Under the pieces are notes generated by a model. The model had not been told where the DNA came from. It saw nothing but the letters and a program-made list of their open reading frames with translations, and searched no databases. A DNA stretch of 64,000 bases from Ceratopteris richardii (Eukaryota > Streptophyta > Polypodiopsida > Polypodiales > Pteridaceae), in assembly GCA_020310875.1 (NCBI GenBank), contig MU260052.1, positions 146,001 through 210,000 of the forward strand, read 5' to 3'. Below, piece after piece: positions 37,048-47,780 of this stretch. The position numbers and the translations under genes are program-made. Position 1 is the first letter of the stretch. Every line of letters starts with the position of its first letter.

Positions 37048-39074
37048 TCCTATCTGTGAGGGAGTGGTAGCAAGCTCAGGGAATTGATTTGCTACATGTT
37101 TCCACAGTTTTGGTTTAACCTTTAACAACTCCTCTAGGGTGAGATTACATTGAACTTCAGTGTTTTTTATCACTTCCGTGTTTCTAGGGATCACTGATTC
37201 TTCATTCCTCACTATTATCATGGGTGCTCTCATACTTATAGACTTTGTTTCCCAAGGTCGTGTGAACTGAGGTAATTCTTGCAAAGAGTTGGATTCAAAA
37301 TTTGTGTGTTCACTCAGTTGCTCTTCCTCTACGTCTTTGTAAATAGAGGGGATATCTTGGGGAAATTGTTCCTGCAAGTCGTCTATGTTCCTTGTTCTTT
37401 TCTCCATTTCTCTTCTTGGATTTCTCTCAAAAATTCATGTGAATATCTATATATAGAAGACAGGTTGTCTTCCCCTTCTGTGTTTGGCACTTGAGATAGG
37501 GATGGTGCATTCCTTTCCTGTGTCTCTAGGACACTAAGATTCCTATGCTGATCCTTTTTCTCTTTGCTTTCTATCAAGTATTCTAGCCTCTCCATTAGAC
37601 CTTGAAAGTGTAGTTCCGGTTTTGCCATGTTATTCCAATTAAGATATCTAGAGGCTTCGAACAAAGCTTGTGCTAATTCTACCATCTTCATGCAAAGTTT
37701 AGTCCTCTCAATTTCTAAGTCTGCTCGAGGGTAGTTCTTACTCATTTCAGCTACTTGAGGTCCCTCTTTTAATCTAGCCTGATATGCACGAAACATCATG
37801 TCTAGATTTTCTGGTATGGGTTCCGCTAAAACTGATCCTGATTTTTGAGCTGGGTTCTCTTGATTCAATTCCTGTGAAGTCAGTTCTAGGATTTTGGCTC
37901 TCGATTCTTTGAGACTTCCTTCCAACTTAGTTATCTTTTTACTCCACTTTCTCTTGATTCTTTCTCTAGAATCTTTCCAAGATTTCGTCTTTTTACTGCT
38001 AGATTCTCCAACTTCACTAGTTCCGGCTACTTTCTCCTGATTAAGCTGCTGGTTCTGTAAGAGCACCTGGGCTCTTGTTATAGCTTGGATAGGCACGTAT
38101 GTAGGGTTGGATCCATCTGTGTTGTTTATAATACCTATCACATTGATCGGTGTCACATTTGAAGCGTTAACTGGGTTCTTAGGACAATCTTTGATTATGT
38201 GCTCTTTGCCACAATCAGCACAAAAGCCTTGGATGTTATAGTACTGTGATTGCCCTGCTATCAGGGGATGTGGACAATCCTTTATGAAATGATCTCCTTG
38301 GCACCTAAAGCATGGTCCTCTAGGGCCCTATGGTCTTTGCTGTCTCACTTGGGGCCGTGGATTTGGGTTTGTGTACATCACATTAGCATAGTCTGGCTCC
38401 CAACTAGGTTCCACTGGTGGACTATCATAATGATATGTCTCCACATGTTCTGGTGACTCCGTGTAATAAGCGGGTGGACTATCTACATGAGTAGAGTCAA
38501 AACTGTTTGAGTTCGGGTCACTCTCTGTGATCAGGGGTGAAGAAGGCACTAAGGCCCTACTTAGGTTCTCTTCTGCAGCAGCGTATTTGACAGAGATGAC
38601 ATTCGCTCGTGGGGGTGGCTGCTCAGCTAAGACAGGTTGAGGTCTCTATTGAGCCTGATATGGATAATTTTGAGGAGGCCTATAGTAATAAGGCTGAGCA
38701 TTGTATTGGCCTTGATACCTACCTGGCTGCGGGTATGCTTGTGGGTAGTTCTGTCTCACTGCCTGTTTGTTGTATGGGCAGTCCTGAGCCGTGTGATTTG
38801 TGTATCTTCTCTCAATTGTACAGTATTGGCCACTAGGGTTGGCTTGCGGTTGTGTCGCACTGGGACACACATTTGCCAAATGATTCCCACCACAGGTGTA
38901 ACAACGTACGTTAGTTGTTAACTTGGGCATCTGTTTACTAGAAACTCCTAGTTTCTGGGCCACTTTTTCTGCTAGGTCTTCTATCGAGCTAGACAATTTT
39001 GCGGATGCTAGAGAAGAACAATCCGAGTCCTTGTAGACCTTTGAGAGTTCCAACTCGTCTCCTAAGTTGTCCTC

Positions 39075-39077
39075 AAT
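39075..39077. repeat. 3-bp target-site duplication of the CACTA element
   Basis: AAT at 39075-39077 and again at 43928-43930. A 3-bp duplication is the CACTA superfamily rule. Confidence 0.85.
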
Positions 39078-39109
39078 CACTGCAACAGATCGATGGTATA
39101 TCGAGGTTT

Positions 39110-39365
39110 TTACCGAGGAAAATGAATGCGGCTTTATTTGCCGCGACGCCGGTGTAAAAGTCGGTGTGCGCGTCGGTACCAAAGCCTCGATATAAGCGTT
39201 GGTATATAGCATCGGTATAAGCGTCGGTATATGCGTCGGTATAAGCATCGTCGGTATTACCGACGCTCATACCAAGGCTTTTGCTGGAGGTACCGTCGCC
39301 TATACTGAGGCCTGCTGGGTGTACCGACGGTTATTCCAATGACACTACTGGGAGTACCGTCGCGT
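39110..39365. repeat. Left subterminal repeats of the CACTA element
   Basis: Many copies of GTCGGTAT(A/T) and its complement TACCGACG in both orientations, dense and CpG-rich. The same motifs recur at the right end. Confidence 0.8.
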
Positions 39366-39390
39366 ATACCGATGACCATACCTGCAAAAA

Positions 39391-39478
39391 TTTTTTTGGG
39401 CAGAATGTTTTGTCTGTTGCTACAACATCATTACCATGATGTTGCTTAACAAAAGACAATACACTCTGCCCAAAAAAA
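39391..39478. repeat. Hairpin within the CACTA element
   Basis: Outer arms TTTTTTTGGGCAGA (39391-39404) and TCTGCCCAAAAAAA (39465-39478) are perfectly complementary. Inner arms CAACATCAT (39423-39431) and ATGATGTTG (39436-39444) close a 4-base loop, and the parts between pair imperfectly. A separate small palindrome (GAGTACA...TGTACTC) follows directly. Confidence 0.75.
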
Positions 39479-39739
39479 ACCGAGTACATGTGATGTGTAC
39501 TCTAATGACAACCGAAATATGATTTCATGAAACAAAGTATTATTGGACACAAAAGAGATAATCAGAATGAACAATGAACCATGTACAAAAGAAGTTATAT
39601 ATTTCAATAATGAAGCATGTACAAGAGTGTGGCAAACCATTGTCATATATGACGCTTTTACAAAATGTGGCAAAGCAATGTATTGCCATATGGAAATCAA
39701 ATACAAAATATTGGTCTTCCACTGCCATACACATGCACA

Positions 39740-40147
39740 GAAGGTGTGTGTGTGTGTCTATGAATGTATGTGTGTGTGTATGTGTGTATGTGTGTATGCA
39801 CATTTATATATATGTGTATGTGCATATGTATTATGTGTTCATATGTGTATATGTGTGTATGCATGTGTGTATATATGTAAAAGCCAAAAACCCTAACCCT
39901 AATCCTAAAACATGCATATGTGTGTATGTATATGTCACGTGTGTGTATGTATGCATGTGTGTGTGTGTGTGACTCTCTCTCTCTCTATGTGTATGTGTGT
40001 ATGTATGTATGTATGTATGTATGTATGTATGTATTTATGTATGTATGTATGTATGTATGTATGTATGTATGTATGTATGTATGTATGTATGTGTGTCTGT
40101 ATGTATGTATGCATGTGTGTGTATGTATGTATGTATGTGTATATGTA

Positions 40148-40210
<63 letters not shown>

Positions 40211-40516
40211 GTATGCATGTGTATATGTGTGCATGTGTGTATGTATTATGTGTGTATATGTGTAAAAGTAAAAAACCATAATCCTAAAACATGTATATGT
40301 GTGTTTGTGTGGATGTATATGTGATGTGTGTGTATGTGTATGTGCATGTATGCATGCGTGTGTACACGTGTGTGCATGTATATGTGTGTGTGTATGTATG
40401 CATATGCATATGCATATGCATATGCATATGCATATGCATATGTGTATGTAATATGTATGCATCTGTGTGTATGTATCTCTATGTCTCTCTCTTTCTCTCT
40501 ATCTATATCTCTCTCT

Positions 40517-40559
<43 letters not shown>

Positions 40560-42312
40560 ATCTCTCTCTCCCTCTTTCTCTCTCTCTCTCTTATTCTCTC
40601 TCTCTATCTCTATTTATAATAAAGAACAAAACAATCACTTACATCGATGTAATTCTTTTGAACGCCCTCGTCAAAGCCCAATTGACATCATCTCTTGTCA
40701 AAATCCAAAGAATCAATGCCAAAAATCTCCTAGAAAACAAAAGAAAAGAGAGATTAAAAAACCCTAATCCTAAAACCCTAACCCTAAAACATGTATATGT
40801 GTGTATATGTGTATGTATATGTGATGTGTGTGTATGTGTATGTGCATGTATGCATGTGTGGGTATAGATATGTGAGTGTATATACATATGTGAGTGTCTA
40901 TTAATATGTGTGTGTATGTAATATGCATGTGTGTATGTATGTATGTGTGTGTGTACATGCATATGTGTGTGTATGTATGTATGCATATGCATGTGTGTAT
41001 GCACATATGTGTGTGTATACATATGTGAGTGTGTATGTAATATGCATGTGTGTATGTATGTATGTGTGTGTGTACATGCATATGTGTGTGTAAGTATGTA
41101 TGCATATGCATGTGTATGCACATATGTCTGTGTATACATATGTGAGTGTGTATTTATATGTGTGTGTGTATGTAATATGCATGTGTGTATGCATGTATGT
41201 ATGTGTGTGTACATGCAAATATGTGTGTATGTATCTCTCTCTTTCTTTCATCTCTCTCTCTCTCTATCTCACTCTATATCAATCGAAAACAAAACAATCA
41301 CTTACATTGATGTAATTGTTTGGAGCATTGTCGTCAAAGTCCACTTAGTGTTTTCCTTCGTTGAATTCCAAAAAACTGATGCCAAAATCTCCTACAAAAC
41401 AAAAGAAAAGAGAAATTCATAAACCCTAAGCCTAAAACCCTAACCCTAAAACACGTATATGTGTGTATGTGTGTATGTATATGTGATGTGTGTGTATGTG
41501 TATGTGCATGTATGCATGTGTGTGTATACATATGTGAGTGTGTATATATATGTGTGTGCGTATGTAATATGCATGTGTGTATGTATGTATGTGTGTGTAC
41601 ATGCATGTGTGTGTGTGTATGTATGTATGCATATGCATGTGTATGCACATATGTGTGTGTATACATATGTGAGTGTGTATTTATATGTGTGTGTGTATGT
41701 AATATGCATGTGTGTATGCATGTATGTATGTGTGTGTACATGCAAATATGTGTGTATGTATCTCTCTCTTTCTTTCATCTCTCTCTCTCTCTCTATCTCA
41801 CTCTATATCAATCGAAAACAAAACAATCACTTACATTGATGTAATTGTTTGGAGCATTGTCGTCAAAGTCCACTTAGTGTTCTCCTTCGTCGAATTCCAA
41901 AAAACTGATGCCAAAATCTCCTACAAAACAAAAGAAAAGAGAAATTCATAAACCCTAAGCCTAAAACCCTAACCCTAAAACATGTATATGTGTGTATGTG
42001 TGTATGTGTGTATGTATATGTGATGTGTGTGTATGTGTATGTGCATGTATGCATGTGTGTGTATACATATGTGAGTGTGTATATATATGTGTGTGTGTAT
42101 GTAATATGCATGTGTGTATGTATGTATGTGTGTGTACATGCATATGTGTGTGTATGTATGTATGCATATGCATGTGTATGCACATATGTGTGTGTATACA
42201 TATGTGAATGTGTATTTATATGTGTGTGTGTATGTAATATGCATGTGTGTATGCATGTATGTATGTGTGTGTACATGCAAATATGTGTGTATGTATCTCT
42301 CTCTTTCTTTCA

Positions 42313-42351
<39 letters not shown>

Positions 42352-43115
42352 CTCTATCTCACTCTATATCAATCGAAAACAAAAAAATCACTTACATTGA
42401 TGTAATTGTTTGGAGCATTGTCGTCAAAGTCCACTTAGTGTTTTCCTTCATCGAATTCCAAAGAACTGATGCCAAAAATCTCCTTCAAAAACCCTAATCC
42501 TAAAACCCTAACCCTAAAACATGTATATGTGTGTATGTGTGTATGTATATGTGATGTGTGTGTATGTGTATGTGCATGTATGCATGTGTGTATACATATG
42601 TGAGTGTGTATACATATGTGAGTGTGTATATATATGTGTGTGTATGTAATATGCATGTGTATGTATGTATGTGTGTGTACATGCATATGTGTGTGTATAC
42701 ATATGTGAGTGTGTATGTAATATGCATGTGTGTATGTATGTATGTATGTGTGTGTGTACATGCAAATATGTGTGTATGTATGTATGCATATGCATGTGTG
42801 TATGTATACATGTGTGTGTGTACATGAGTGTATGTATATGTGTGTATACATGTATGTATGTATGTGAGTATGAGAATGAATATGTGTGTGATGTATATGC
42901 ATGTGTGTATCTAATATGCATGTGTGTATGTAATATGCATGTTTGTATGTAATATGCATGTATGTATGTATATGTGTGTATGCATGTGAGTATGTAATAT
43001 GTATGTGTATGTATATGCATGTGTGTATGTAATATGTATGTGAGTGTGTATGTAATACACATGTGTGTATGTAATATGTATGTGAGTATGTCTATGCATA
43101 TGTGTGTGTATGTAT
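39740..43115 (+). repeat. TATG/TG/CT microsatellites with telobox-like runs inside the CACTA element
   Basis: Long (TATG)n, (TG)n, (TGCATA)n and (CT)n arrays occur, with a long pure TATG run near 39997-40090 and CT near 40510-40600. Runs of plant telomere-like CCCTAA recur near 39889, 40275, 40760, 41421, 41949 and 42487, each just before a TATG array. Open frames here encode only simple Tyr/Val/Cys/Met or His/Thr/Ile repeats and are not genes. Confidence 0.95.
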
Positions 43116-43397
43116 GTATGAATCTCTCTCTCTATCTCATTCTCTTTCTATTTCATCTCTCTCTCTTTCACATTCTCTCTATCTTTCTCTTTCATCTCTC
43201 TCTCTTTCTTTCTCCTTCTCTCTCTCTTTATGTTTCTCTAATTCTCTCTCTTTCTTTCATCTCTCTCTATATCTCACTCTATATCAATCGAAAACAAAAC
43301 AATCACTTACATCGATGTTATTGTTTGGAGCATTGTCAGCAAGGTCGAGTTAATGTTGCCCTTCGTCGAATTCCAAAGATTTGATGCCAAAAAGCTC
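40640..43397 (-). repeat. Five exon-like modules of about 87 bp inside the CACTA element
   Basis: On the minus strand five copies of an 86-87 bp module occur: near 43311-43397, 42395-42485, 41835-41920, 41305-41393 and 40642-40730. Four of the five are preceded by a pyrimidine tract ending in AG (TTTTGCAG, TTTTGTAG, TTTTCTAG); the copy near 42485 has TTTGAAG. All are followed by GTAAGTGATTG, a perfect donor consensus. Spacing varies (529-915 bp) with the microsatellites. Copies of 86 bp have one open frame; 87-bp copies are open in a different frame. Coding status is unresolved. Confidence 0.6.
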
Positions 43398-43440
43398 CTG
43401 CAAAAGGAAAGAGAAGAGAAATTAGAAAAGGGAAAACACA

Positions 43441-43516
43441 AAGAAAGAGAAAGGGTGCTACAGTATGTGCAATTCTTACCAAAATTTCAGATCTAGAGAA
43501 ACAGAGATGTAGAGAA

Positions 43517-43563
<47 letters not shown>

Positions 43564-43600
43564 AAGAGAGAGAAAGAGAGAGAAAGAGAGAGATGTGTGT
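43441..43600 (+). repeat. GA microsatellite
   Basis: A (GAGA)n run with AAAGAGAG variants, about 43515-43592, at the right end of the repeat-filled interior of the CACTA element. Confidence 0.9.
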
Positions 43601-43689
43601 ATAGGTTCGGAATGTAGTTCATGCATGCAAACTCGACAGTATCAAACTTTGGTTCACAATGCAAGCAGATGTCGAATTTTTGCTCTCGG

Positions 43690-43905
43690 GCCCGGTTAAA
43701 AGTTGCGTCGGTGTGAGCGTTGGTATAAGCGTCGGTATAAGCGTCGATAACTTTCAGTAAAGTACCGATGCCTATACCGGTGCTCATACCGACACCGTCT
43801 ATACCAACGATTAAATGAATGTCGGTATTGCATCCGTGGTTTTTCAAGCATTTTCAACGGTCATACCGACGCTGAGGGGTCACCGTTGGTATGGGTAACA
43901 TCGGT
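43690..43905. repeat. Right subterminal repeats of the CACTA element
   Basis: GCGTCGGTATAAGC, TACCGATGCC and ATACCGACGC type repeats, the counterpart of 39110-39365. Confidence 0.8.
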
Positions 43906-45245
43906 ATGCCCCTAATATGTTGTAGTGAATGTCTATGCATATTCTTACACACTGCTCTAGCATTCTAGGTTCTTTTAAGTACACAAAGGAGCGTAGTTTA
44001 GAGCTCCTAAAAACAATGACACTTGCTTGGCTTGTGAGGGTAGCTCTTGCATAGGACACCTCTCAACATATTGTTTAAACCTACGTCCTGCGAGTCTAAC
44101 TGTTTCTTGAGGGGTCTGTTTGAAGCTATGAATCAATGAAGACGTGTCATGTCTGATCCCACTTTTAGAGAATTCAGTGATGAATGACTCTAAAAAGTGA
44201 TGGATGTCTCTAAATTGCCTTTGTTACAATGGTTGGAACCAAGTTAAAGTGGTATTCTTTAACGTTAGTCCAAATGCATTGTATTGCGTGAACATGTCTT
44301 CGACTTGTTCTGCTCTTAGTACTTGCTTGAATTCTGCGACATGGTCATAGGGATCTCCTGTCCCATCAAAATAATTTTTCATGGATTTCACTAACTGAGT
44401 GAGTCTTAATATTCTTGCGTGTTCACGTGGTCTAGGTAGAGGAAAATCATCTCTTCCACCTGGTATGGGATGAGTGAAGCTTACTTCCGGTCTTTCTTTA
44501 TTCTTCTCTCTTTGCATGCCATGGGCTGAGGATGTTCCAGCCCCTTGTTGGTTCGCGTTTACGTTTGTTCGAGATGGAGGGAATACCAAATCACCTCTCC
44601 ATGTGTAGGTATTTCTAGCGTGGTCAGGCACCACAAAGACTCTTTCTGAAGTCTCATCCAGGTATACAACCTTTCCAGGTGTATCCGGGTCCTTGAACTC
44701 GTAGATTATAATGGAACCAACCTCGCTAAGTTGTTCCGTTCTGTACCTCCAAAATGCTTCGTCTGTTTCTTTATTTACAAACAACTCTATGCTTCTGTTG
44801 TCTTGAGGGGTCCAATCTGGAACTAGTACTCGTGTCAGTACAAATTTCCCTCCAGGTGTTCTTGGTTCTTCTAATGGTTCCTTTCCTTGAGATCTCGCTT
44901 CCGTCTCTAACTGAATCACGCCAAATTCATTGGTATTGTTCGGTTGGGTACTTAAGATATACATCGTTCCTTGTCTATGTACGCGTCTCTCTCGAATTTC
45001 ACCATTGGACATTCTAATCCAATGGGTTGATCGGGGTTGTGCATTTGCACTACTTGTCTTCGCAAACCATCCTCATAGATGCGAGCACCTAATCGGTTGG
45101 TTCTAAGAAACTCCAATTGAGTCCTATGGAGTCCTTCTGGTCTTTCTAAGTATGCTACATTTGACCCTCCTTCTGGTCTTTCTGTGCTAAATGCCATTTC
45201 TGATTCACTCGTATCTGAGCTCTCATAGGGGTAGTTAGTGTTCAA

Positions 45246-46084
45246 TTGTTGAGACCACGATCATGCAGTAGTTCCTACACTTGCCTCTGATGATCTAAGG
45301 CTTCGTCGGTTTGACTTACCTATGTGTTTGCCCGATCTAAGGTTCATTAATTTACTTCCTTGCACACTCAGTACACGCTCAGATCGTCAATGATTCTTTG
45401 TTCTTACTTTCTTCTTTCTTTTTAAATTTCTTTAGATTCTTGTCTTAATGTATGCGTCAGGGATTTGACTTTCTGTGGTACTTTGAGTTCTCGTTCCGTC
45501 AGACTTATGTTCTTTCCCTTAAGTTTTTGTATCACACACCTCTACTTTAGTCTTGAACTTGATAAATTTAATTCTCTTGAACTTGAGGCGTTCCTATCGT
45601 CATTAATCCACAATGCTAACGTTTATCCTAAGCAAAAAATTGACTGAGGGGGTTGAGTAATCTTCCAACCTCGAGTCAGCTTTTCTGGTTGCTCTGATGC
45701 CCAAGAAGCCGCGCTTCCCAAGCTTTATGCCCTTCACTGCCTTGCCTTGAATGCCTTTGATTGCCTTTGCTAGACCTGGAAAAATCCAATATTAGACCAA
45801 TATCACAAATGGATGATCAAGCACTTGCGTTTATACACTTTTAAAGTCCCTTAACCTTTGGCAACTTCTCTTCCAAAGCCCCCTTTCTTTCCTAGTCCCA
45901 ACTATATCAACCTCAAAAATATCCTCTCAAAAAATCAACGTATTCTTTTTGAAAAAAAATAGTTGAGGTCATGTAGTACTCGTAGAGAGCTTTCTAACGA
46001 GCTAGAGAGCTCAAAAAACGGACTTCAAATTTCCCAAAAATAGCCCAAAATTGGCCAAAAATTGAAACCCTAAAATTTGCATTT
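45246..46084 (-). other. Leader of element B, no gene seen
   Basis: Untranslated region between the PBS and gag of element B (minus strand). No conserved motif recognised; only short stop-rich frames. Confidence 0.45.
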
Positions 46085-46540
46085 GGGGTGAGCAATCGCA
46101 ATGGTCTGAGATGATCGCGATGGTATGGGACCGTCGCGATGGTCCGGGCGAACTGTCGCGATGGCGTGTGCGCGAACCGTCGCCATGGTCCGAAGTGAAC
46201 CTTCGCGATGGTCACAGATGCGATGGTGTGAGTCAATCACGATGGTCCAAATTTTGAGTTGTCGCGATGGTGTAAGGGTCTCGTCGCGATGGCGTGGCTA
46301 GTGAGCAATTGCGATGGTCTAATTTGACACGTGGCACTATCGAGGCGATGGCATGGGCCAATCGCGATGGCGTGGGGTCGACAGGATCGTCGCGATGGTC
46401 CAAGTGAACCATCGTGATGGCTCAAGTGAGCCGTCGCGATGGTGTGAGACCGTCGCGATGGTCCGGCCGAGCCGTCGCGATGGCGTGAGCCAATCGCGAT
46501 GGTCTGAGCCAATCGCGATGGTCCACCAAAGTGTGAATTT
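46085..46540 (-). repeat. TCGCGATGGT minisatellite in the leader of element B
   Basis: About twenty copies of a core close to TCGCGATGGT (or TCGCGATGGC), spaced roughly 15-28 bases with variable GTGAGCC / TCCGGGCGAAC spacers. It is very CpG-rich against an AT-rich background. One more copy lies near 46628. The position, between PBS and gag, is where retroelement RNA packaging signals usually are, but a function is not shown. Confidence 0.9.
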
Positions 46541-47000
46541 TTGAAATGCAGCAATGGATTCCAAGAGGCGCAAGGGTCTCCTACACGCCCATGAACTCGC
46601 TTACCTCAAATTCCGAACTTGGCAGTCCATCGTGATGGTCTGACACAGTCGGCAATTTCTGACAGAAAGTGATTTTCTTACCCTTTTTGCAGCCTTCTTG
46701 ATGCACTGGAGCTCTGTACCTGCAAGAAAACTCAAAAACACACAAGTACACACAAGCACAAAAGCTCTCTCTCTCTCTTGCACATACACAAATGAGGGGA
46801 AATGAGGAGAATCGGTGGATATGGTGATTTTTCTGATTTTTTTGGAGATGAAGATGATGATGCGGTGATGAAGATGGAGTGTGGGGGAGGTGAAAAACAC
46901 TAAAAACTAACTAAAAACAACAAACAAAAACTGAAATTTTTACCTTCCAACGCCACCTCTTGCTATACTCTTACCATCACACATTCGTCCTAGACTCGAT
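46541..47000 (-). other. Leader of element B next to the PBS, no gene seen
   Basis: Short low-complexity stretches (CA-rich 46730-46770, GATGATG 46848-46862) and no recognisable gene. Confidence 0.45.
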
Positions 47001-47017
47001 CCCCGGCAACAGCGCCA
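47001..47017 (-). promoter_or_regulatory. Primer-binding site of element B (tRNA-Asp type)
   Basis: On the minus strand TGGCGCTGTTGCCGGGG, seven bases from the LTR. It fits the 3' end of plant tRNA-Asp with one mismatch, the primer commonly seen in Athila-like elements (from family knowledge). Confidence 0.85.
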
Positions 47018-47024
47018 AATTTGG

Positions 47025-47672
47025 TGTTGCTCTAGCACAATGGTGAGAACCACGTTAAGAAGCTCCACCTCCTTAATGTCAATCCGCGGAAGAGATAGGA
47101 GTGATATGAAGATCGTGAATGTGAGATGAAGTGAGAGTGACGGTGAGAAGCATAGAGATGCACACACACATACACACACACTACAAAGAGACAAGCAAGA
47201 CACAATGGAAGGTGAGAAATCAACTCTATTACTCAAGAACACTCTTACAAGCTCAAAATAGCTCTAAGCTCTTCTCTACTCACACAAGCTAGCCCCAAAA
47301 ATGAGCTCTCTAGCTCTTTTTATAGTTTCTAGACTAGTTTTGACCGGTTTCACATCTAGTGACCGACATAGTTAAAAAATAGGTCCTAGATGCTATTTGA
47401 AAGGGTAAACGGTGTCTAAAAATAACCAAAATTGATATGCTCATTCTACCTAAGCTCCTCAAGCTCGAGGACTCCTTGACTTGCAAAAAATGGAGCTAGA
47501 AATTAAGAAAAGGGTTTTTCTATGTTACATATGTTACAACAGTGATAAAAATCACTGTTGGAAGTTTTTGAAAAGTATTTTAAAACATAATCTTTGAAAA
47601 ATTGATTCGACTGACTCCCTGCTCTGCCTTTACATGCTTCCGCATCTTCTATGCCTCTGGCTACTGCCAACA
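47025..47672 (-). repeat. 5' LTR of element B
   Basis: Starts TGTTGGCAG on the minus strand and ends GAGCAACA next to the PBS. TATAAAAAG at 47316-47324 is a plausible promoter TATA box. Near identical to 30248-30875. Confidence 0.95.
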
Positions 47673-47780
47673 CACTTGCACTCATACAAATGGAACATAA
47701 CACATCTGTATTCCCCCTCTTCCAAGCTCAAAGAAGATGTTGACAAGGTTGGATTGTTACTTGAGGATTTGATGGATCTT
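47673..47780 (-). pseudogene. copia element D gag, part to the right of element B
   Basis: With B and one CACTT removed, the minus-strand frame runs from VLCSICMSASDYVHTIV here straight into DTTKAHEAWGIISLQYNT at 30190-30240. That gives a typical copia gag pattern across the insertion point. Further right the frame becomes unrecognisable. Confidence 0.65.

Larger units (their letters stand above)
39078..43927. mobile_element. CACTA (En/Spm-type) DNA transposon, apparently non-autonomous
   Basis: The termini are CACTGCAACAGAT (39078-39090) and, inverted, CACTACAACATAT (43927-43915), matching at 11 of 13 positions and starting CACT[A/G] as in the CACTA superfamily. AAT flanks both sides. Subterminal regions are rich in GCGTCGGTAT / ATACCGACGC repeats (39110-39365 and 43690-43905), as expected for transposase binding sites. 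No transposase ORF is visible: the interior is TATG/CATA arrays, CT/GA runs, telobox-like runs and five exon-like modules. It was presumably moved by a transposase from elsewhere. Confidence 0.88.
36964..45245 (-). pseudogene. gag: gag of element B, interrupted by the CACTA element
   Basis: Minus strand. N-terminal frames run 45245-44952 and 45012-44224. The core gag motif region (FDGTGDPYDHVAEFKQVL) is near 44320, with one in-frame TAA at 44224 and the same frame continuing. The CACTA element splits it at 43927/39078; removing the insertion and one AAT restores an uninterrupted frame across the junction. Four CCHC-type knuckles follow: RCYTCGGNHLANVC (near 38900), a variant near 38800, CFRCQGDHFIKDC (near 38300) and CADCGKEHIIKDC (near 38200). 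Then comes a lysine/glutamate-rich part (38156-37383) and a frameshift near 37390. Gag would form the virus-like particle and bind RNA. Confidence 0.82.
30248..47672 (-). mobile_element. Ty3/gypsy LTR retrotransposon B, complete ends, no integrase core
   Basis: Minus strand. It has a 648-bp 5' LTR (47025-47672), a PBS, a long leader, gag, PR-RT-RNase H, one H2C2 zinc domain, a 3' extra ORF, a polypurine tract and a 628-bp 3' LTR (30248-30875), with CACTT flanking. Its length is 17425 bp, of which 4850 plus a 3-bp TSD is a nested CACTA element. LTRs differ by roughly 2-3% by eye plus a 20-bp indel. RT is closely related to element A. The integrase DDE core, second H2C2 and second protease found in A are missing. 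It sits inside gag of copia element D. Confidence 0.93.

Noticed and set aside
39885-42520. Interstitial telomere or chromosome end
   Set aside because: The CCCTAA runs are only a few units each and sit inside a transposon repeat unit.
39540-43400. Many overlapping open frames rich in Cys/Val/Tyr/Met or His/Thr/Ile
   Set aside because: They come from TATG, TG and CT microsatellites on both strands; no gene-like composition.
39078-43927. Transposase gene in the CACTA element
   Set aside because: No frame outside the microsatellites is long enough, and no TNPD-like motif is readable.
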